Below the pieces are notes generated by a model. The model searched no databases, was not told the DNA's origin, and saw only the letters and a program-made list of their open reading frames with translations. A DNA stretch of 64,000 bases from Liolophura sinensis (taxonomy: Eukaryota > Mollusca > Polyplacophora > Chitonida > Chitonidae): NCBI RefSeq assembly GCF_032854445.1, contig NC_088300.1, positions 1,240,001 to 1,304,000 of the forward strand, in the 5' to 3' direction. The position numbers were made by a program, and so were the translations under genes. The number at the start of each line of letters is the position of its first letter. Position 1 is the first letter of the stretch. This document shows positions 47,966 through 61,025 of this stretch, piece by piece.

Positions 47966-50219
47966 GGTGTGCATACCCGCCATACAGGTGCTAATCACCA
48001 ACTGTACGTGACTAAGTCAACCTATATTTGTACATTGCAGGATGGACTTTCTGGTCGCAGAGTTCTGACATCCTAGGATCGAACCTCTGCAAAATGGAGA
48101 GTATATAAGACATACCGGTACGTTAATTACTTTAGGACGACTTAACCAGTTTTAAACACATTATCTATCGAGGCCCACCGTAACTCATATATATCGCATC
48201 ACATTAAACACAAACACTGTGCAGGTTTCCAAAATTCATTTCGGCTAATATCCTACATCACTCGGATTAGACAATTAATATAGGCCTGCGCTGACTGATT
48301 ACCCATGAAAAATTTATAATGCAAGCATGCAATTGTAGTGTCATGACGAGGGATTTTCCTTTGTTAATCATCATTTTGGTAGGCCTATCATCTCTGAATA
48401 AAAATGAAAGGTCTTTCTGACAATTTACAACCGTGAAACACAGCGTGGTCGGCGTCCTAGAAAAACTAGGTTATGTGTGGTACCTACGATACTGGCTAAT
48501 AAATAAAAGCTGTAGGCCTGCATGTACGGTACTAATTTTGTGCATTTGTGTTAAATACTTGTCTCTAGGAGCGGGCTGATATATTTACAGTTGCATGTAG
48601 TTACATGCAGTGAACCGGAAGCTCTCGGTATGTATATCGCTGATGCGCAATTTAGGCAAGTTCTGCTGAAACAAAATTGTGATAAATTCGGGATAAACTA
48701 TGCGTTTTCCTTTTAATAAGAATTTTTATTCAAACCGGTTAGCCGATGTCATTTGGTCAATGAAAAAAAAAAACAAAACCCCAAAACCCCATTATTTCAG
48801 GGTTGGAGGTGGGGGGTCTTAGCTCCCTCACTTTAATTTCATTCATGATTAAATATTATAGATTTCGAGGGGCGTTAATGTCACTGGCATGGATAGGACA
48901 ACCGGTATATCAGCCACTATAGGCGTGTCTACCACTGTGGAAGTACATGTACAGGATATACTACTTGAAGACGACTGAGACTTGCGTGCCATCTCAGCTC
49001 ATCTCGTGGAGGGAAGCGATTGCCCGCCCATCTACGACCCTCAGAGGTCAGAACTGGCAGTGTGCCAATCAGCGACCGCGTTTCTAACTTGACACAGTCG
49101 GTGGTAACCATAGACATCAACACGCTAAGCGCACACGCAACCACACGGTGAGTGGATTTCGCTGTAAGCTCGTTTTCTACCGGTCTGTGGATTTACCTGT
49201 CATGTAATGGATTATGTCTGGAATGTGGCTTCTGTTACCTGGACAGGTGCGTGAAGAGAAACGCGGTAAGCCGCAGGTTTGACAAGAATGGGATAGGATT
49301 AAACGAGATCAAAGCTCTCATTAATTAAGCTGATGTCGTTGTTGTGAATGCCTATAGAGTCAGTCGTAAACTGTGGTATACTATCACAGCCCTATCTTGT
49401 CTCATAAGTTTACCTTGAACACCACTGTACTTCCCTTGCTGGCTTCAGTATACTACTGCTGGGCACCAAATAATTTGTCTGTCCGTAGTCACAGTGTTCT
49501 CAGTGGTCAGTTCCAGGTAGGTGTTCCGATGTGGCATCACGAGTAAATTCACGCCAGCATGAAACTATACTGGATTTTGGATAAATTTCACTCCAACCTC
49601 CGTGTTTGGTATTTAGCCACATGGTAGACAGCTCGATCTATGACAGGAGTTTATAACAACATTAAAACAGCCAGTATTTGCACAATGTAGTAAACTGCAG
49701 TCTAGGATATATAAAAATGGTCACAGAGTTTGTATATGGATAACAACTTATAATTTATTGGTTTTAAACGTTTCAGCATATTTGAAGATACATGTAAGTT
49801 GGTTCCTTCTGAACACTTATGGTTTTACCTGAGTATTTAGGATGTGCTTTACCCAAACTTTGATACTATCAATCTTGCTCTGGGCCATATAATGTTTTAC
49901 AGAGACCTTATACACTGCTGCGTAATTGCCAGTTATGGGTGGTTGAAGAATTACTTAGGCTAAAAATGTTGTACAGTATCGGTAACTTTGTTCTGAGGCC
50001 ATGTTGTGCCACATTTGGCTAAGCATAAAACATAGTCATCCAGTGACTGCATGACTGTTTTATGGCAGTTCCATTACTTACAGTCCGTTATATGTGATAA
50101 AACTTCTTAATTTACACTTTTTCAAAAGTATTTCCAAAATTTTTTTTTGATGCATCTGATACCATCTGTTCTTTAACAGCTAGTATTTATTACTGTGCAT
50201 CTTTTCTGTCTCATTGTAG

Positions 50220-50279
50220 GAATGTTTCTTCACTGACTTAGGATTTGGGTGTGTGACTCTGAACCTTTAACGTGTATAG
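50220..50279 (+). other. 5' UTR part of the CFAP97-like gene's first coding exon
   Basis: A pyrimidine-rich tract and an AG at 50218-50219 (tctcattgtag) precede this segment, which then runs to the ATG at 50280. The likely upstream partner is a non-coding exon ending at 49146 (acacg followed by gtgagtgg). The leader exon is inference from splice-site shape. Confidence 0.4.
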
Positions 50280-53200
50280 ATGACTTCACCTAAAACTGCA
50301 ACGATGCCAAAAACAGGTTTCCCAACAGCCAGCAAAGTACTGCTGAAGTATGAAAAACAGAGGGCCTACAGACAACATCGACAAAAGGTATGGTACATGA
50401 GGGACATCGTATTTATATTGTGACACTGTGGGCAATCCTTCCTCAGAAGTCAGTTTTAACCTGTAAAGTTTTGGAGAAAAGCTGTTAGTCCTAGGTCACA
50501 GGTAAAGTTTAGACAGGTGATGTGGCCCCTAGAGAGGCCTGGTCATAAAATTTAGACATGAACAAGGAGGTAGAACCCCTAAGAGGTCTGGTCACATGAA
50601 CCAGACGGTAGAACCCCGAGAGAGGTCTGGTCGCAAATTTAGACATGAACCAGAAAGTAGAACTCCTAGAGAGGTCTGGTCATATGAACCAGGAGGCAGA
50701 GCCCTTAGAGAGGTCTGGTCACAAATTTACACATGAACCAGGAGATAGAACCCCTAGAGAGTTCTGGTCCCATAAACCAGGAGGTAGAACCCCTAGGGAG
50801 GTCTGGTCACATGAATCAGGAGGTAGAACCCCTAGAGAGTTCTGGTCCCATAAACCAGGAGGAAGAACCCCTAGAGATGTTTGGTCACAAATTTAGACAT
50901 AAACCAGGAGGAAGAACCCCTAGAGATGTTTGGTCACAAATTTAGACATAAACCAGGAGGTAGAACCCCTAGAGAGGTCTGGTCACATGAACCAGGAGGT
51001 AGAACCCCTTGAGAGTTCTAGGGAACATCTGTCTGTTTCACTGATTTTTTTCCTTGTTCCGTATTTCTGTTAGTTGTACCATTGTTATATGTGTGTAATA
51101 TGTGACAAATTTCCAAAGACGTATCTTGTCTGGACATGTTCTCAGCTTCATGATGTTACACACTGTATTATGTTGAGTGAATCATTACAAATGCATTACA
51201 GTTTAGTCTGGCCTCTTTATGTGTGGTAAGAAAGTAGATCAAGAGTTCAACATGATAAACCAACCAGTGTTAATGTGACTAGACATATTCCTGATGCTTT
51301 ATACATGTACATACATTAATGTTTATGACAGTAGAAATGGCCACAGTTGAGTGGTTTAAACTCACAGGTGTTACATGTATCTAGAATCTGACGGGTATCT
51401 AAGTAATCATCGCTATAAACACTTGATTTTAATCCTAAGTTCACAGTTTTCATGATACCTGAGCCAAACCTGAGCAATGCATATACCTGTAAGGAACCTA
51501 ATCAGTGGCTACTGAATGGCCAGTGGTCCACTACCCTCAGGCCTCAACCGTGACTTTCTGCAAATCAATGAGAAATCAATAAATGTGAGAGAAGCGGAGG
51601 AAGTTTGAATTCCTGAAGGGCATGCTGTCGATTTGAACGAAGTGCCGATCAATCAAGAGCTATTGAGAAGATGTCTGGCAAATGGAAGTGTTGAGGAGAA
51701 ATGATTGTGACCTACTGCTGAACTCACACATAGGTGTGAGTGCTTTCAAAAAAGACATACTCCCAGCAATATGCTCTCTTTAGAATTTTATTTGACTGCA
51801 TGAGGACATGAGAGGTTGTTAAACTAAATGTTCACATGCTCATGCATTTATTTGGTTTGATTTTATACTGAGTTTGAAGGTCAGAATTTCTTTCTTCGGA
51901 ATACAAACATTGCTGAACACAACCCATTGTGCTCCGACTTAACAATATTAGGTTCAGTATTACAAGTTTGAAAATGCATTTCACCCACTATGTTTCAGCA
52001 CATTCATCTTCGCACCATGAATGTAGGTCCCAAAAATGTAACAATGGCATTATTTAAAACCTCATGTTTTGCAGTGGATAGTGACAGATCCATTGAAACT
52101 ACTGTTTAGTACAATAAGTCACTGCGGCTCAGCAGGCCAACTGCTCGATACGTCAGTGGACCCACATTCGTGGAGCTAATAGCAAATCAGAGAATTGCAT
52201 CTTTGTCTACATGTACATCCAAACAGAATAGTGTTAATTCATAGCCTCTAAATCGGCCTGAAGCTTACAAACAATATGGGAGATCTGCAAATTAGACCTC
52301 AGTTGCTCCGTATTCAGCTGCATTGTTGGAAAAGGAAAAAGAACTTTATATGATTGTTGAATGTTTGTGTTTCCATGGATATGGGCCTCAGAAAAGACAG
52401 ACTCAGCAACATGCAATTTAAATTATTTACTCACTGTGTATCTGGTTTACACATTGTTGAATCCATGTAGTACATGTATATGAAAAGAGTGGCTTGGAAA
52501 AACATATTGTTTTTAATATATATCTGCATAAGCTGGTTGTTTGTACATGTGGCTATACAAAGATATGACTATATAGGGCATATATTTATTTAACCATTTT
52601 TGTATCAGTTTAAGATAAAAGGAATCTGAATGGAATAATGTATAGATGTACAGAGCTACAGTATTGTTATGCGTCGGTTTCTACAGGTAATCGTTAATTA
52701 TTCAGCTAGCTAATTAACTGCGCTAAGTGAGGGAATCCATCATGTGATGTTTCTGTGGCATTATTTTGGGCTGGATTCTTTCTTTACGTCTTGGTCAATA
52801 TGCCAGTCATTGTTCTTGAGTGGCTTGTACCATATTGATATGTGAGGTGTTGTACATTTCGTTCCCAACAGCACAACTGTTTGTAGCAACATGCTAATAC
52901 GTATGTTATAGGAAATCCTAGGTAAATAGTGTATTCATTTGCCTCACATCAAGTTCATGAAGCTTTGGGCTGAAAAACCAACATTTCTCTTGGTAATTTA
53001 GATGTGTATAAGTAAGAGATCTAGCTATTGAAACCATCTCAGTTTCTTCAGGGTGATGTCTGGATGATCATGGTTTATATGCAGGTTAGATGATACATGT
53101 CATTTTCTTTAGGGTGATGTCTGGGTGATCATGGTTTATCTGAAGGCTAGATGATACATGTCAGTTTCTTCAGGGTGATGTCTGGGTGACCATGGTTTAT

Positions 53201-56200
53201 ATGCAGGTTAGATGATACATGTCAGTTTCTTCAGGGTGATGTCTTGGTGATCATGGTTTATATGTAGGTTAGATGATACATGTCATTGTCTTCAGGGTAA
53301 TGTCTGGGTGATCATGGTTTATGTGCAGGTTAGATGATACATGTCAGTTTCTTCAGGGTGATGTCTGGATGATCATGGTTTATATGCAGGTTAGATGATA
53401 CATGTCATTTTCTTCAGGGTGATGTCTGGATGATCATGGTTTATATGCAGGTTAGATGATACATGTCATTTTCTTCAGGGTGAAGTCTGGGTGATCATGG
53501 TTTATATGCAGGTTAGATGATACATGTCATTTTCTTCAGGGTGATGTCTGGATGATCATGGTTTATATGCAGGTTAGATGATACGGGTCATTTTCTTCAG
53601 GGTGATACCTGGATGATCATGGTTTATGTGGAGGTTAGATGATACATGTCAGTTTCTTCAGGGTGATGTCTGGGTGATCATGGTTTATATGCAGGTTAGA
53701 TGATACATGTCAGTTTCTTCAGGGTGATGTCTGGGTGATCATGGTTTATGTGGAGGTTAGATGATACATGTCATTTTCTTTAGGGTGATGTCTGGGTGAT
53801 CATGGTTTATCTGAAGGCTAGATGATACATGTCAGTTTCTTCAGGGTGATGTCTGGGTGACCATGGTTTATATGCAGGTTAGATGATACATGTCAGTTTC
53901 TTCAGGGTGATGTCTGGGTGATCATGGTTTATGTGCAGGTTAGATGATACATGTCAGTTTCTTCAGGGTGATGTCTGGATGATCATGGTTTATATGCAGG
54001 TTAGATAATACAGGTCATTTTGTTCAGGGTAATGTCTGGGTGATCATGGTTTATATGCAGGTTAGATGATACATGTCATTTTCTTTAGGGTGATGCTGGG
54101 TGATCATGGTTTATCTGAAGGCTAGATGACACATGTCAGTTTCTTCAGGGTGATGTCTGGGTGACCATGGTTTATATGCAGGTTAGATGATACATGTCAG
54201 TTTCTTCAGGGTGATGTCTGGGTGATCATGGTTTATGTGCAGGTTAGATGATACATGTCAGTTTCTTCAAGGTGATGTCTGGGTGATCATGGTTTATGTG
54301 CAGGTTAAATGATACATGTCAGTTTCTTCAGGGTGATGTCTGGATGATCATGGTTTTGCAGGTTAGATGATACATCTCATTTTCTTCAGGGTGAAGTCTT
54401 GGTGATCATGGTTTATATGTAGGTTAGATGATACATGTCATTGTCTTCAGGGTAATGTCTGGATGAACATGGTTTATGTGGAGGTTAGATGATACATGTC
54501 ATTTTCTTCAGGGTGATGTCTGGATGATCATGGTTTATATGCAGGTTAGATGATACATGTCAGTTTCTTCAGGTTGATATCTGGATGATCATGGTTTATG
54601 TGCAGGTTAGATGATACATGTCAGTTTCTTCAGGGTGATGTCTGGGTGATCATGGTTTATGTGCAGGTTAGATGATACATGTCATTTTCTTCAGGGTGAT
54701 GTCTGGATGATCATGGTTTATGTGCAGGTTAGATGATACATGTCAGTTTCTTCAGGGTAATGTCTGGGTGATCATGGTTTATATGCAGGTTAGATGATAC
54801 ATGTCAGTTTCTTCAGGGTGATGTCTGGATGATCATGGTTTATATGCAGGTTAGATGATACATGTCATTTTCTTCAGGGTGATGTCTGGATGATCATGGT
54901 TTATATGCAGGTTAGATGATACATGTCATTTTCTTCAGGGTGAAGTCTGGGTGATCATGGCTTATGTGCAGGTTAGATGATACATGTCATTTTCTTCAAG
55001 GTGATGTCTGGATGATCATGGTTTATATGCAGGTTAGATGATACATGTCATTTTCTTCAGGGTGATGTCTGGGTGATCATGGTTTATGTGCAGGTTAGAT
55101 GATACAGGTCATTTTCTTCAGGGTAATGTCTGGGTGATCATGGTTTATATGCAGGTTAGATGATACATGTCATTTTCTTCAGGGTGATGTCTGGATGATC
55201 ATGGTTTATGTGCAGGTTAGATGATACATGTCATTTTCTTCAGGGTAATGTCTGGGTGATCATGGTTTATATGCAGGTTAGATGATACATGTCATTTTCT
55301 TCAGGGTGATGTCTGGATGATCATGGTTTATATGTAGGTTAGATGATACATGTCATTTTGTTCAGGGTGATGTCTGGATAATCATGGTTTATATGCAGGT
55401 TAGATGATACATGTCATTTTCTTCAGGGTGATGTCTGGGTGATCATGGTTTATCTGAAGGTTAGATGATACAGGTCATTTTCTTCAGGGTGATGTCTGGA
55501 TGATCATGGTTTATATGCAGGTTAGATGATACATGTCATTTTCTTCAGGGTAATGTCTGGGTGATCATGGTTTATGTGCAGGTTAGATGATACATGTCAT
55601 TTTCTTCAAGGTGATGTCTGGAAGATCATGGTTTATATGCAGGTTAGATGATACATGTCATTTTCTTCAGGGTGATGTCTGGATGATCATGGTTTATATG
55701 CAGGTTAGATGATACATGTCATTTTCTTCAGGGTGATGTCTGGATGATCATGGTTTATGTGCAGGTTAGATGATACATGTCAGTTTCTTCAGGGTGATGT
55801 CTGGATGATCATGGTTTATGTGCAGGTTAGATGATACATGTCATTTTCTTCAGGGTAATGTCTGGATGATCATGGTTTATATGCAGGTTAGATAATACAG
55901 GTCATTTTCTTCAGGGTAATGTCTGGGTGATCATGGTTTATGTGCAGGTTAGATGATACATGTCATTTTCTTCAGGGAGATATCTGGGTGATCATGGTTT
56001 ATCTGAAGGTGAGATGATACATGTCATTTTGTTCAGGGAGATATCTGGATGATCATGGTTTTTATGCAGGTTAGATGATACATGTCAGTTTCTTCAGGGT
56101 GATGTCTGAGTGATCATGGTTTATATGCAGGTTAGATGATACATGTCGTTTTCTTCAGGGTGATGTCTGGATGATCATGGTTTATGTGCAGGTTAGATGA

Positions 56201-59200
56201 TACATGTCAGTTTCTTCAGGGTGATGTCTGGATGATCATGGTTTATATGCAGGTTAGATGATACATGTCGTTTTCTTCAGGGTGATGTCTGGATGATCAT
56301 GGTTTATATGCAGGTTAGATAATACAGGTCATTTTCTTCAGGGTAATGTCTGGGTGATCATGGTTTATGTGCAGGTTAGATGATACATGTCATTTTCTTC
56401 AGGGTGATGTCTGGATGATCATGGTTTATATGCAGGTTAGATGATACATGTCATTTTCTTCAGGGTGATGTCTGGATGATCATGGTTTATATGCAGGTTA
56501 GATGATACAGGTCAGTTTCCTCAAGGTGATGTCTGGATGATCATGGTTTATATGTAGGTTAGATGATACATGTCATTTTCTTCAGGGTGATGTCTGGATG
56601 ATCATGGTTTATATGCAGGTTAGATGATACAGGTCAGTTTCTTCAAGGTGATGTCTGGATGATCATGGTTTATATGTAGGTTAAATGATACATGTCATTT
56701 TGTTCAGGGAGATATCTGGATGATCATGGTTTATATGCAGGTTAGATGATACATGTCGTTTTCTTCAGGGTGAAGTCTGGATGATCATGGTTTATATGCA
56801 GGTTAGATGATACATGTCATTTTCTTCAGGGTGATGTCTGGATGATCATGGTTTATGTGCAGGTTAGATGATACATGTCATTTTCTTCAGGGTGATGTCT
56901 GGGTGATCATGGTTTATCTGAAGGTTAGATGATACATGTCATTTTCTTCAGGGTGATGTCTGGATGATCATGGTTTTGCAGGTTAGATGATACATGTCAT
57001 TTTCTTTAGGGTGATGTCTGGGTGATCATGGTTTATCTGAAGGCTAGATGATACATGTCAGTTTCTTCAGGGTGATGTCTGGGTGACCATGGTTTATATG
57101 CAGGTTAGATGATACATGTCAGTTTCTTCAGGGTGATGTCTGGGTGATCATGGTTTATATGTAGGTTAGAAGATACATGTCATTGTCTTTAGGGTAATGT
57201 CTGGATGATCATGGTTTATATGCAGGTTAGATGATACATGTCAGTTTCTTCAGGGTGATGTCTGGATGATCATGGTTTATATGTAGGTTAGATGATACAT
57301 GTCATTTTCTTCAGGGTGATGTCTGGATGATCATGGTTTATATGCAGGTTAGATGATACATGTCAGTTTCTTCAGGGTGATGTCTGGATGATCATGGTTT
57401 ATATGCAGGTTAGATGATACATGTCAGTTTCTTCAAGGTGATGTCTGGGTGATCATGGTTTATGTGCAGGTTAGATGATACATGTCATTTTCCTCAGGGT
57501 GATGTCTGGATGATCATGGTTTATATGCAGGTTAAATGATACATGTCAGTTTCTTCAGGGTGATGTCTGGATGATCATGGTTTATATGCAGGTTAGATGA
57601 TACATGTCAGTTTCTTCAGGGTGATGTCTGGATGATCATGGTTTATATGCAGGTTAGATGATACATGTCAGTTTCTTCAGGGTGATGTCTGGATGATCAT
57701 GGTTTATATGCAGGTTAGATGATACATGTCAGTTTCTTCAGGGTGATGTCTGGGTGATCATGGTTTATGTGCAGGTTAGATGATACATGTCATTTTCCTC
57801 AGGGTGATGTCTGGATGATCATGGTTTATATGCAGGTTAAATGATACATGTCAGTTTCTTCAGGGTGATGTCTGGATGATCATGGTTTATATGCAGGTTA
57901 GATGATACATGTCAGTTTCTTCAGGGTGATGTCTGGGTGATCATGGTTTATGTGCAGGTTAGATGATACATGTCATTTTCCTCAGGGTGATGTCTGGATG
58001 ATCATGGTTTATATGCAGGTTAAATGATACATGTCAGTTTCTTCAGGGTGATGTCTGGGTGATCATGGTTTATGTGCAGGTTAGATGATACATGTCATTT
58101 TCTTCAGGGTGATGTCTGGATGATCATGGTTTATATGCAGGTTAGATGATACATGTCAGTTTCTTCAGGGTGATGTCTGGGTGATCATGGTTTATGTGCA
58201 GGTTAGATGATACATGTCATTTTCCTCAGGGTGATGTCTGGATGATCATGGTTTATATGCAGGTTAGATGATACATGTCAGTTTCTTCAGGGTGATGTCT
58301 GGATGATCATGGTTTATATGCAGGTTAGATGATACATGTCATTTTCATCAGGGTGATGTCTGGGTGATCATGGTTTATGTGCAGGTTAATTGATAGATGT
58401 CAGTTTCTTCAGGGTGATACCTGGGTGATCATGGTTTATATGCAGGTTAGATGATACATGTCATTTTCTTCAGGGTGATGTCTGGGTGATCATGGTTTAT
58501 CTGAAGGTGAGATGATACATGTCATTTTCTTCAGGGAGATACCTGGGTGATCATGGTTTATATGCAGGTTAATTGATAGATGTCAGTTTCTTCATGGTGA
58601 TGTCTGGATGATCATGGTTTATATGCAGGTTAGATGATACATGTCAGTTTCTTCAGGGTGATGTCTGGATGATCATGGTTTATATGCAGGTTAGATGATA
58701 CATGTCAGTTTCTTCAGGGTAATGTCTGGGTGATCATGGTTTATCTGAAGGTGAGATGATACATGTCATTTTCTTCAGGGAGATACCTGGGTGATCATGG
58801 TTTATATGCAGGTTAATTGATAGATGTCAGTTTCTTCATGGTGATGTCTGGATGATCATGGTTTATATGCAGGTTAGATGATACATGTCATTTTCTTCAG
58901 GGTGATGTCTGGGTGATCATGGTTTATGTGCAGGTTAGATGATACATGTCAGTTTCTTCAGGGTGATACCTGGGTGATCATGGTTTATCTGAAGGTGAGA
59001 TGATACATGTCATTTTGTTCAGGGAGATACCTGGGTGATCATGGTTTATGTGCAGGTTAGATGATACAGGTCAGTTTCTCGTCATAATCTACCAGTCTCC
59101 GATCAGAAGTAAATATAGAACCAACACTGAACTATGTGACTAATAATACAAAGAAACTATGAGCGATTTTGGTTTGTTTGGTTCAACTTTACCACCTATC

Positions 59201-61025
59201 TCGGTGATGTTTAACTGTGCTCTTTAAAGTATGGCAAGCTATTGTGATAATTTGGGGGAGGGGGGGGGGTGGCAGGGGGGGGGGGAGTGGGTGTATATGG
59301 TTTGACTTGCTTGTACATGTTTAGGCTTGGCTGGGTGTAAACAGTGTACATGTTTAGGCTTGGCTGAGTGTATACAGTGTACATTTTTAGGCTTTACATG
59401 TTTAGGCTTGACAGGGTGTAAACAGTGTACATGTATGCATGTACATGTTTAGGCTTGGCTGAGTGTATGTTTAGGCTTGGCTGCGTGTATACAGTGTACC
59501 TTTATACTTGTACATGTTTAGGCTTGGCTGGGTGTATACAGTGTACATGTGTGCTTGTACATGTTTAGGCTTGGCTGGGTGTATACAGTGTACATGTATG
59601 CTTGTACATGTTTAGGCTTGGCTGGGTGTATACAGTGTACATGTTTAGGCTTGTACATGTTGTGTTGTACATCATTGGTAGCTATTGCAATAAGCAGCTT
59701 ATCTGGCTACCTGGCTTTTGGAATGCCTGTCCATCTGTTTACTATGAGGATGTTTTGCCCACAGAACTATTCCTCCATTCTGTATCATACATACATGTGC
59801 AGGTGCACTTTGGTTGAACGATTTCAGTTCAGTGATTTACGTGTAGCTTCCATGCTACCACTGTGCAAAGATGGATTTGGAGCGTCAAAAAATGAGAGCG
59901 TTAAATGGATACGGTTTCACAAAACTTCATAAGTTCATTATTAAAATTGCTTAACTTGAAGTGTTTCTTGAAGTAGCTTAACTCAAGTACCACAAAAGCT
60001 TATTATTGTGTCGCTTAACCAAAGTACATTAGCTTTTAAGCTAAAAATAAATTTGGAGGCTTCGTGAAAGTTGATAGATGTGATGATACATTGTGTGAAG
60101 ATGTGCCTGTGATTTTGGGGTAACATTCCCTGGGTAGTTTTCCAAGTTATTGCTGTTGTGAATGAAAGCTGGAGAGCTTGCTCACACAGTTCCTTATACA
60201 GTTTTCAGTAAATTTCTTAAAAAGTTTGTGTTATGATGACATATGAAAATGTGTACAATGATGTATGTGCGTCTTAGGTTAAAGAGGTATCAGAGGGTCA
60301 TGACTCCATTTCATTAGTGTTAAGCAGCAGGTTGGTGGGTGATGTGGGGTGCAGTGATAGGTATATGTCTTTTAAAACATGCTGATATTGTATGTAAAAA
60401 ATTTATAAATCAAATATAACTTTCTCATAAGCTTAGTTCTGTCAGATTTCGGTCATGTGAAGATGATAATCCCTATGCATACATTCTTCTCATTTTTAGG
60501 ACACTTAGTGTGTCCTTTTGAGCCAGTATGCTTATAATTGTAGCAGAAACATTTAGTTTCTTTTTTTCACACGGTTAGTCCATTTAATAAACAACATATT
60601 CATGTCTTTTGTTTTCCTTCAAGAGAAATGTAATTTCAGTGCTACTAATACCTGTCAGAAAAATGAGAAGAAGTAGGGTACCCAGGGTTTGTGTTGATTT
60701 AACATGTACATTTTTAAACATGTCTTCTGACCTAAAGGGGGATGTTTTATTTCTCTCCTTTCATCTCCTCTAACCTGATAATATGAGTTTTTGTGTTTCT
60801 GACGTTTGTCTTCAAATAATAACCTGGGTGAAGTGCTCAGTAAAATATAACATGTGACTGATCTATTATTTTCAAAGATCTGGAGCTCAGTCAAACATGT
60901 ATGTACTCTTGTAGGATTGAAAACTGTCTATTCATCTGTTTCAGATGCAAGACATGCGGCATGGCATAGACAACTCCAATCCTCAACAATACCCTCACCT
61001 GGTGGTGAGAATGAAGAGATTACAG
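50280..61025 (+). CDS. CFAP97/Hemingway-domain-like protein, first two coding exons (3' part outside window)
   Basis: Exon 1 is 50280-50387 (36 codons, ATG directly preceded by an in-frame TAG, donor gtatgg). Exon 2 is 60945-61025 (27 codons, acceptor tctgtttcag, donor gtaag). Both borders are phase 0. The joined 63 residues are basic and contain LLKYEKQRAYRQHRQK followed by DMRHGIDNSNPQQYPHL and RMKRLQ. This order (HR-x-K, a hydrophobic turn, ID-x-x-P-P-like, HL-x-x-x-x-K+LQ) resembles the N-terminal CFAP97/Hemingway motif of proteins such as CFAP97D1, linked to cilia and sperm axonemes. The identification is a pattern match from memory, not an alignment. No supported third exon is seen up to 64000. 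The 10.5-kb intron holds a 6-kb 61-bp array, and exon 2 has been tandemly copied just downstream. A non-coding leader probably lies upstream: the acceptor at 50218-50219 opens the exon at 50220. Confidence 0.6.
50500..51020. repeat. 39-57-bp minisatellite
   Basis: The core aaccaggaggtagaacccct is followed by agagaggtctggtcac; some units carry an extra aaatttagacat segment. It lies just inside the long intron of the CFAP97-like gene. Confidence 0.9.
51021..53039. other. Intron sequence without recognised features
   Basis: This part of the CFAP97-like gene's long intron shows neither a supported exon nor an obvious tandem or inverted repeat. Confidence 0.5.
53040..59085. repeat. 61-bp minisatellite, about 99 copies
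   Basis: The unit runs ttttcttcagggtgatgtct, then ggatgatcatggtttatatg, then caggttagatgatacatgtc. Period is 61 bp over 6 kb with mostly single-base variants. Each typical unit has an AG preceded by pyrimidines, 33 nt, then a GT, in the sense of the host gene. It lies between the two coding exons of the CFAP97-like gene. Confidence 0.97.
59253..59290 (+). other. G-rich tract with G-quadruplex potential
   Basis: It has long G runs (5 to 11 bases) separated by one to three other bases, on the coding strand of the CFAP97-like gene's intron. Confidence 0.6.
59300..59650. repeat. Degenerate tandem repeat
   Basis: The core gtacatgtttaggcttggct with gggtgtatacagt recurs at 25-60 bp spacing. An open frame at 59549-59932 that starts in it has no other support. 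Confidence 0.8.

Larger units (their letters stand above)
44455..50219. other. Intergenic region between SAYSD1 and the CFAP97-like gene
   Basis: It contains the divergent promoters of the two genes, a C-rich simple tract (44984-45016), repeat fragments (46395-46440, 47765-47965) and a foldback element (46825-47077). No conserved coding exon is visible; the open frames of 60-120 codons have no recognisable features. Confidence 0.6.

Noticed and set aside
59549..59932. 127-codon ORF in the long intron
   Set aside because: It starts in a degenerate tandem repeat and shows no domain or splice support.
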